Of a DNA stretch of 25,580 nt, positions 18,954-25,580 are shown piece by piece (the stretch's first letter is position 1; every line of letters begins with the position of its first letter). The notes beneath the pieces were generated by a model that did not search any database, was not told where the DNA came from, and worked only from the letters and a program-made list of their open reading frames with translations. The DNA is from Pleurotus ostreatus/Saccharomyces cerevisiae fusant (taxonomy: Eukaryota > Opisthokonta). Location of the stretch: positions 1-25,580 of the forward strand of contig JAMQCK010000374.1 in assembly GCA_024196135.1 (NCBI GenBank), given 5' to 3'. The translations under genes and the position numbers were made by a program.

Positions 18954-21157
18954 TCAGTACGCGAACCGGAAATCCAGCCTCGCGTTCCCGACGTCCGTCG
19001 TCGTCTCGAGGTACTTTTCACGCTCCTGTAGAGTTTGTCAGCCGATGTTCACTGGTAGGGAAGGACAACGGTGCATACCTCAGGCGTCATGGCGTTCCAG
19101 ATCCTGTCTCGACGAGCGTTGAGGAATTTGTAGAAGAAGTGGACGCCGATGTAAAGGAAAATGTTCATGACGTTGATGCCGATGAGCGCGCGGTTGCCTC
19201 GTTTGTCTGTAACGAGAGGTCAGGATTTTTCGTGTTTTTGGGAAGCAAGGTACGACTCACAAAGAGGCTTATCATCGTTTCTATAGATGTTGGACTAGGG
19301 AAGGGGTATCGATGAGCATCCGAGCAAGATAAATGGTAGAAGATACGCACGTAGATAATAGATCCGGCTTGTACACAAATGTTGTACACGCTTGCGGATA
19401 CAGTCCTCGTCTTGACTGAATACGAGTTCCTAGACGCCCACGCGACCTGGATAGGGTGCACGTATGGGAAGCCCGCAATCAATGTCACGACCGCAAAGTA
19501 CACCCATTGCGATGTACTCTGGTCGAAAGTGTACAGCGCGATGAGCAGCGGCAGCGTCCAAATCTGCGCAACAATTGTCGCGGCGACGCGGCTGTCGACG
19601 ACCTCGCTCATGATGGCGGTGAGGACGAGGCCGATGCCGCCGATGACGGTCGAGGGGATCGTGAGGAGGGAGCTCTCGGTCGTGGTGAACCCGAGGTTGC
19701 GGAGGGACAGGGTGAGGTAGGTCTGCGGCGGGCCGGAGGGCACTGAGTAAGGAAAGGTCAGCGGAGAGTCGCAGGGTATAGATAGGTGTGTGAAGACTTA
19801 CTCATGTGGGTAATGCCGAGGGCGTACAGGGGGTAGAGGCGCCAGTCCGATAGGGAGGTGAGCAACATCTTGATGCTCAGGCCCTCGCGATTGTGCATGT
19901 CGGCCTTCGACGGGTCGTCGCGGAGCACACGGTTGACCATGATAACCTCCTCCCTGAGAATATTTTGTCAGTCCAGGCGCAATATCGGTGTAGACTTGTA
20001 CCCACCGCTCGGTAAACCAACCCTTGGGACGATACCACTTCCTCGTCTGCGTCGGGCCTGCAGGCATCATGGCAAAGGAGAGAATGCCGACAGCGAGAGT
20101 GATCAAGCCCTCAATCAAGAACAACCACCGCCATCCTGCGCGCCCTGCGACGCCACGAAGCTGCAGCAAGCCAGTGGCGAGGAGCGCGCTGACGATGTGC
20201 GAGACGTAGTTGGAGATCCAGAACCAGGCGAGGCGGATGGGGACTATCAGAGAATCAGACTGAGGATCGGAACTAAGTTAAAGGGAGACTTACGCTCGTA
20301 CTTCGTGTAGAAGTAGCTAAGGTAGAGAACAGCGTCGGGGATGAAGCCTCCCTGCAGGAAGCCGAGGAGGAATCGAGTCGCCAGGAAGGACTTGCGCCCC
20401 GTGAGCCAGAACTGGCTGCAAGCGACAATGCTCCAGAGGGACATCTATAGCACATGTCAGAAATTCTTGACGCAAGCGCCAGCGGCGGTAGAGCTCACCT
20501 GCGAAGGAATCCAGATATCCGGCCCGATACGCTTCGATACCAACTGCGAAGGGAGCTCTGTGCGACGGTCGGTATGTGGCGGAATTACTAGATGGGGCAA
20601 ACAAAACGCACCTGCACAGAGGAAGGCCAAACGGAACACGGTGTTCCCCAAGTTGAAGTCGTTGGTGGTCATGCCGAGGTCCTCGAGGAAGTTGTCCGTG
20701 TTCGCCTGCGTCAGGTTGCTGCGGTCGAGGTCGAGACTGAAGAACATGACGAGCGTCCACAGCAAGATCTTGATGTCAATCTTGCGGATGAGGCGCTGGA
20801 TAGGAGAGGAGGCGATGAGTGAGTGCACGACGCAGTAAGTCCGAGTACACATACCTTCTCTTCGCGCCATGTCCAGCGCGCATCGGGGTCGAAGCGATGC
20901 GCGTTCTCGTACTGGGGAGGCGGGCGATACGCCTCCAAACCAGCGGGATCGTCAAAGACGGACAGCTGCGTAGCCACAGAGTCCAAGTCCAGACGAGGCT
21001 TCCCCCTTCGCCAGATCCCGCCGCTCTTGTCGATCGGCGCGCCTAGCGGAGGGGCCCCGGTGTCCTTGATATCGCTCTTCGTGTCCTCCGACACGGTCGT
21101 CGTGATGTCTGCGTCCTTCTTAGCGTCGCTGCCGCCATAGTTGAGCACGGTGGCCAT
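18954..21157 (-). CDS. MFS transporter of the Dal5/TNA1 (anion:cation symporter) family
   Basis: Dal5-family carriers import organic anions such as allantoate, nicotinate or related vitamins by proton symport at the plasma membrane; the substrate here cannot be told. Ten minus-strand exons (21157-20855, 20795-20612, 20557-20499, 20444-20294, 20243-20006, 19953-19802, 19742-19351, 19294-19261, 19206-19079, 19025-18954) join to 570 residues. A polar cytosolic N-terminus of about 100 residues is followed by [19 protein letters not shown] and the family hallmark [14 protein letters not shown]. Later segments include the [26 protein letters not shown] loop-helix, [21 protein letters not shown], a central cytosolic loop ([15 protein letters not shown]), and a second half with [20 protein letters not shown] and [20 protein letters not shown]. 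The C-terminus ([24 protein letters not shown]) is the usual ACS-family tail. Confidence 0.9.
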
Positions 21158-21598
21158 CGTCGCGGTGTCCCGAGGGGTGATAAGCAGGATCAGCGGAGGG
21201 GGAGCGCACCATGTACTCTGCGGTCATCTCTTAAGTAGCTGGGCACGCATTGTATCCGGATACCGGGGTATGGCGCATTCGAAGACGCGGATTGTATGCT
21301 GGGAGTATGGCGCGATCCGAATGCCCAGTTAGACAATGCAGATCACAAGCAGGGCGAACATCGCTCTGCCGTTCACCCGTTCCTGGCCGTCGGAGCGGTG
21401 AGTAATTGACGTGCGATGGCGCAACATAACATTGGCGCTTAAGTGCAAAGGGGAAGATAGGACTCGTCGGACGAAAATGTGAGGCACTTCAAGTTCAACA
21501 AGTTCGCAACAAGTTGACGTGTGCGTAGTTCTCTATCAAGGTAAGACACGTGGGAGCAAATATTACACGGATATGGTACTTTCTTCAAGCTGAGCCTC
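21158..21598. other. Upstream region of the MFS gene and CCT7 3' UTR
   Basis: Both flanking genes are on the minus strand, so the left part is the MFS promoter and the right part the CCT7 3' UTR. It holds a GATAAG word at 21179-21184 and a 12-bp palindrome at 21252-21263. I see no gene. Confidence 0.6.
21252..21263. promoter_or_regulatory. Palindrome in the MFS promoter, possible operator
   Basis: GTATCCGGATAC is a perfect 12-bp palindrome about 95 bp upstream of the MFS start codon, followed at once by CGGGGTAT, another partial copy of the half site. Symmetric sites with a CCGG core could be bound by a dimeric fungal zinc-cluster regulator. A GATAAG word at 21179-21184 nearby would suit nitrogen control. 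Both assignments are inference. Confidence 0.35.
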
Positions 21599-23537
21599 TC
21601 ATCGGCGAGGCATTCCACGGCCCCGGCCACGCAGAGCACGCTGCGCCGCTCCAGGTGGCATCTTCGGACCTGCTTTTGCCTAAACACATTGTGAGGTTAG
21701 CACCAGTCTGGCTGGGCGGTAACTCTAAACGCACCTGCTCGCTCTGGGGGTTGCGAACGGTCTCGTCCACGCTCAAAATAAGGCAGGCAGCCTCCGCCGC
21801 ACTGGCGATCGCGTTGAGCTTCACCAAGCTGGGCTCCCAGACGAACGCCGCCATGTTGTCGCGCACGCCCGATGCACCATCGACGTCAACGCCATACCAC
21901 ATGTCGCCGTTGTGATGCCTCATCCGCAGCTTATTCAGAATGTCGGTGGAGTCCAGTCCAGCGTTATCGCAGATTTGGCGTGGAATAATCTCCAAAGACT
22001 TGGCAAAGGCAATGTGGACGGCTTGAAGTTTGCCGGGGATGGAGAGGGCGTGCTTTCGGATGTGCGCGGACAGATCCATCTGCCGGGATGTCAGTACCAG
22101 GTACCAGAACGAGCTCGCTAAACCCTACCTCGATCGCGCCACCGCCTGCTACGACTTCACCGTTCTTCACAGCGCGCTTCACGACCATGATCGCGTCGTG
22201 TAGACTCCGCTCAACCTCCTCAATGAACTGCTCCGCGCCACCACGCAAGATCAAGGTGCAAGTTTTGGCGTTAGGGCAGTCTTCGAAGAGGTTGTACCGC
22301 TCGCCACCAATCTGGCGCTCCTCGAACCTTCCGCAAGTGCCAAGATGCTCGCGGGAGATATCAGAGCAGGTAGACTGGATAGCACCACCAGTAGCCTGAA
22401 CGACGCGACGAAGGTCACCAGCAGCAACACGGCCCGCGCAGAAGATGTCACGGTCAGCAAACCACTGCGTCGCGAGATCACCAATCGGCAGCTTGCTGAG
22501 AACGACCTTCGCGCCCGTCTTCTCGATAGCCTCGAGCTTGCGGTAGATGATCTCCCACTCCGCATCGACGATCGCCTGGTACTCCGAGACGGCGTCTACT
22601 CGGACCTCTGCGTTGTCCTTCTCAGCCTTCAACTCGAGCTCGACGTTGAGGCAGAGAATCAAGGGATCGCGGAAGGATTTGGGCTGCTGTTCAGCACCGG
22701 CATAGGTGAACGTCTTCTTGAAGGCGACACCCTTGACGAGCATGGAGTCTTGCATGCCGCCACCAGCGATCTTCTTGACACCGATCAAGGACTCGTCGAG
22801 ATCGTCCTGGTCCAAACACTGGACCGCGTCGACGACCATGTTCGAGAAGAAGGGCTTTTCGGAGTGGATGAGTTTGGAGGACATCGAGGTCGAGGCACAC
22901 TTGAGCAGGAGGGAACGGAAGCGCCTGGGAGTACAGATGAGGATGACGGGTCCTACGACGACGAAAAGACCACGCACTCGGGATCCGACTTGTCCACCGA
23001 GACCTGAATCTCCTTGATCCTGTCCAGAGCCTACGGTAATCAGTATACTGCCAATGAATTAGGTGCAAGTCGCGTACGATCTGCGAAGCCTGCCTGAAGC
23101 CCTTCATGATGATGTGCGGGCTAACACCGTCTTCGATGTACCCGCGGATCTCCTTGAGCAGCTGGCATGCAAAGAGGACAACACCCGTAGTGCCATCGCC
23201 GACCTCGGCATCCTGAGCGCGCGCGATGTCCACAAGTGTCCTGGCCGCGGGGTGCACGATCTCGAGGAGCTTAAGTATCGTCGCTCCATCGTTCGTTATC
23301 TGCGCCTCCCCGCGCTCGGAGACAATCAGCTTGTCCATGCCGCGGGGGCCCAGGGTGCTAGAGAGCGTCTCCGCGATCGCCAGACATGCTGAGATGTTGG
23401 AGAGCAATTGCGGCTTGCCCTGCGAGGTGTCGGTGCCCTCCCGCAGGAGGACCACCGTAGGTTGCTTCGTAGGGGGTCAGATGTATGCATTAAAACATAC
23501 ACATTTGATTGCGCACCATAGGGAGTCCGCGCTGCAT
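21599..23537 (-). CDS. cct7: Chaperonin CCT subunit eta (CCT7/TCP-1 eta)
   Basis: CCT7 is one of eight subunits of the cytosolic chaperonin TRiC, which folds actin, tubulin and other clients using ATP. Six minus-strand exons (23537-23517, 23464-23078, 23030-22978, 22924-22129, 22079-21735, 21679-21599) join to 560 residues. The first exon is 21 nt (MQRGLPM) and joins to [17 protein letters not shown], the family start. Nucleotide-site motifs are [11 protein letters not shown] (45-55), [10 protein letters not shown] (65-74), GDGTTG (96-101) and GGGAIE (414-419). Eta-specific segments include [38 protein letters not shown] (in part), [19 protein letters not shown] and the Arg/Gly end RGRGMPRR. 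The gene is divergent from RAD5 with 146 bp between starts. Confidence 0.96.
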
Positions 23538-23683
23538 TTTGGTGAGGAATAAGAAACGCGGCCTGCCTTCGCGCGCGATCAGCTGAATTTGTCTTTGTTT
23601 TTCAGGCGCTTCAGACGCGTCGCGTCAATTCGACAAGGACGCGTCGAGCGCGACGAACATTACTCATCTTGACCACAGCAACC
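23538..23683. promoter_or_regulatory. Candidate bidirectional promoter CCT7/RAD5 with two MCB-like sites
   Basis: The 146-base divergent region contains ACGCGT twice, at 23615-23620 and 23639-23644, 24 bp apart and within 70 bp of the RAD5 ATG. ACGCGT is the MluI cell-cycle box bound by MBF, which drives G1/S expression of replication and repair genes in yeasts. A further GAAACGCG lies at 23553-23560 and TTCGCGCGCG at 23568-23577. The role is inferred from the motif and the gene it precedes. Confidence 0.45.
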
Positions 23684-25580
23684 ATGTCTGCCAGCGACGA
23701 CGAGATGATACCCCCAGAGCCCAGCGGGCAGTTCTTCGCCGAGTCTGACGACGACGAAGATGAAATCATGGAGGTCGAAGCGCCCAAACCACCGTCTTCT
23801 CCGCTATCGTCGCACTCCGAACCCTTATTCCTCGATGGTGGAGACGAGGACGAGGAAGAACAGCCTGTATCTGGACCTAGCAAAGCCCCGGAGTCACTCA
23901 AAAGACGCCAGACTCCGGATGACTTCGATATACTAGACGTGGAGGGGCTTGTGCAGCCCGAGGCAGACAGTGCGCTTTCCTCAGCGAAGCCCGTCGCGTC
24001 CTCCTCAAAACACCCTCCCCCATCACAGTCCTCTGAACGTCCCTCTAAACGCGTGCGTCGCGCTACCTCTGAACCGAACGGCGCGCCTACCGTCGACGAG
24101 CCAATGTACCTTGGCGAATTCATCGTGCCGAATGCTTGGAGTACGTCCAGCGGGAAGTGCGCAGCAATAAACGAGGAAGTCAGTATATTCAGGGAAGATC
24201 TGGAAGCGCCTGCACCCGCCAAGGGTGCTGCGAAAGGCAAGAAGAAAGAAGACGGCAAGAAGCAAATGTCCATCGCTGCCATGTTCAAGGGACAGCCAGC
24301 GAAGCCAAATAAGAAGAAGGTCGACAGTATCGTGCGCATTGCAAACAAGCGAGGGTCCAGTAGGTTCATTCTCTCCCCCTCTTCCGATGTCATATCTCAC
24401 CACGATGCAGAATTCGCGCGCCTTCCCCAAGAGTACGCCACCTGGATGGCAAGACTTCTTGACTATGGTATAACTCTTCCCTCTGCGCCTATCCACAGAT
24501 ACTGACACCCCCAAGACATCGTTGAATTCCGCGGCATCGTCGTCGACATCCCCGAGCGCCTACGCACCGGCATGGACGTCTGCATCCTCGTCCAAGTCTT
24601 CCTCCTCCCCTCCGCATTCAAAAAGGCCGAGACCTCCGGCAACGAAGAGCTCGCGACCAAGTTCGCCTGGAACGAGGGCATGGAGACCGAGGACGAACAC
24701 ATGCTGCGCGAGCGGAAGAGCGCGCTGGGCAAGCTCTTTGAGATCGTCGGCCTGCGGCCTGTGGCTGGGGCCCAAACGGGGGACCAGGACGGCGAGGGGA
24801 GGAAGGCGGAGGGGAAGAAGCGCGCGGGAAAGAAGGTGACGGAAATTGTGGGGGATGGGGAGGAGATTGAGGTGGACGACAGCGAGGTTATTGACGGAAA
24901 CGATATTGCGATGATCTATACGAGGTATGAAAGTAGTGTAACAAGCTTGCTATCGGTCCTGACCGCCTTGCAGAGCGCAGAAGAACGACCGCACGATGGG
25001 CGAGATGGACCCAGCGCCATCATTTACCTTAAAGCTGCGTCCTTACCAGCGACAGGCTCTGCAGTACGTACCTCCTATTCTCCTCGATATGTCACCCTCA
25101 CAATTCACAGCTGGATGCACGCACAAGAGTCGGGCAGCACGGACGCACGACAAGCTAGCGCCATGCATCCCCTGTGGTGCCAGTGAGTATGCATCATTCT
25201 GGGGTACAATTGTCACTGACAAGGGAACAAGATACAACTTCCCAACGCGCACTGCACCTGGAGAAGTAATCGACCTCACGGCGGACGAGCGACCTTTCTA
25301 CTTCAACCCATATTCTGGCGAGCTGAGCCTTGAGTTCCCTCGAACTGAAAGGACATGTCGCGGTGGAATCCTAGCGTGAGTACCCCTTAGATTGTTTGCC
25401 TTGTATTCGGGCTAACACTCATCCTACAGGGACGGTGAGTCGCTATGCGTCGCAGATCGTTTGGCCGTTGTTGAAGCAATGATCCGCAGAAATGGGCATG
25501 GGCAAAACCATCATGCTCTCCGCCCTCATCCAGACCAACTCCGCCCCCGACACCACCCCGAATGCCGACGGGCACACTTC
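23684..25580 (+). CDS. rad5: Rad5/HLTF-type DNA helicase and ubiquitin ligase, 3' truncated
   Basis: Rad5 polyubiquitinates PCNA and remodels stalled forks in error-free damage tolerance. Exons seen: 23684-24359, 24411-24467, 24516-24924, 24974-25063, 25111-25182, 25232-25375, 25430-25434 and 25490 to the edge, about 514 residues. The N-terminus is acidic and Ser-rich, with a basic SKRVRR patch near residue 122. A HIRAN domain starts at YLGEFIVPNAWSTSSGK (about 142) and, after a Lys/Ala-rich insertion, continues with VDSIVRIANKRG, FARLPQEYATWM and IVEFRG to about 275. The SNF2 part begins with LKLRPYQRQALHWM, then RPFYFNPYSGELSLEFP and ATPase motif I ILADEMGMGKT (Lys490). The rest of the helicase and the RING finger would lie beyond the window. 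Intron 24360-24410 is 51 nt without an in-frame stop, so that splice is less certain. Confidence 0.93.
25430..25434 (+). other. rad5: Five-nucleotide microexon of RAD5
   Basis: The exon GGACG sits between a 54-nt intron ending in cctacag and a 55-nt intron starting with gtgagt. It completes an Ala codon, supplies Asp484 and begins the Glu485 codon of ILADEMGMGKT, the conserved nucleotide-binding motif. Without it the frame is lost, so it is required for a normal enzyme. Confidence 0.85.

Noticed and set aside
1..25580. tRNA, rRNA, transposon, CRISPR or biosynthetic gene cluster
   Set aside because: No cloverleaf with a T-loop motif, no terminal repeats or transposase, no spaced repeats and no synthase-type genes were seen; the window is ordinary gene-dense chromosome.

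Overview
This window reads as nuclear DNA of a filamentous fungus, most likely an Agaricomycete basidiomycete. The evidence is GC-rich coding sequence cut by many short GT-AG introns (about 45-60 nt, a few longer), CTNAC/CTGAC-like branch sites, short intergenic gaps, and protein families with clear fungal character. I rebuilt the gene models by joining exons so that phase and conserved protein motifs agree. All eleven complete models close in frame from ATG to stop. The twelfth, a Rad5 gene, runs off the right edge.

Layout, left to right: VPS33 (+, 597-3499); a 72-residue YABBY/HMG-like protein (+, 4419-4798); an F-box/leucine-rich-repeat protein (+, 5802-8653); an Rcm1/NSUN5-type 25S rRNA m5C methyltransferase (-, 8987-10913); an Lrp1/Rrp47/C1D exosome cofactor (-, 11369-12532); splicing factor SF3b subunit 5 (+, 12746-13270); a Wss1-type WLM metalloprotease with two zinc fingers (+, 13776-15405); an Efm3/FAM86-type eEF2 lysine methyltransferase (-, 15578-17108); mitochondrial ribosomal protein mS45/Mrps35 (+, 17226-18556); a Dal5/TNA1-like MFS transporter (-, 18954-21157); chaperonin subunit CCT7 (-, 21599-23537); and RAD5 (+, from 23684, truncated at 25580).

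Most genes are housekeeping. Rcm1 and Lrp1 both act in nucleolar/nuclear rRNA maturation. Efm3, mS45 and CCT7 serve translation and protein folding. Wss1 and Rad5 act in DNA-protein crosslink repair and replication-damage tolerance. Three divergent pairs have short shared upstream regions: LRP1/SF3B5 (213 bp), EFM3/MRPS35 (117 bp) and CCT7/RAD5 (146 bp). These are candidate bidirectional promoters.

I see no mobile element, CRISPR array, tRNA, rRNA or biosynthetic cluster, and no evidence of a new multigene system. The more interesting points lie inside genes: a 5-nt microexon inside the RAD5 ATPase motif, a 6-nt microexon in WSS1, a PIP-like motif inserted in the Rad5 HIRAN region, repeated SIM-like and LGG motifs in Wss1, a plant-like YABBY/HMG fold in a tiny fungal protein, and almost identical lysine tails on neighbouring Rcm1 and Lrp1.
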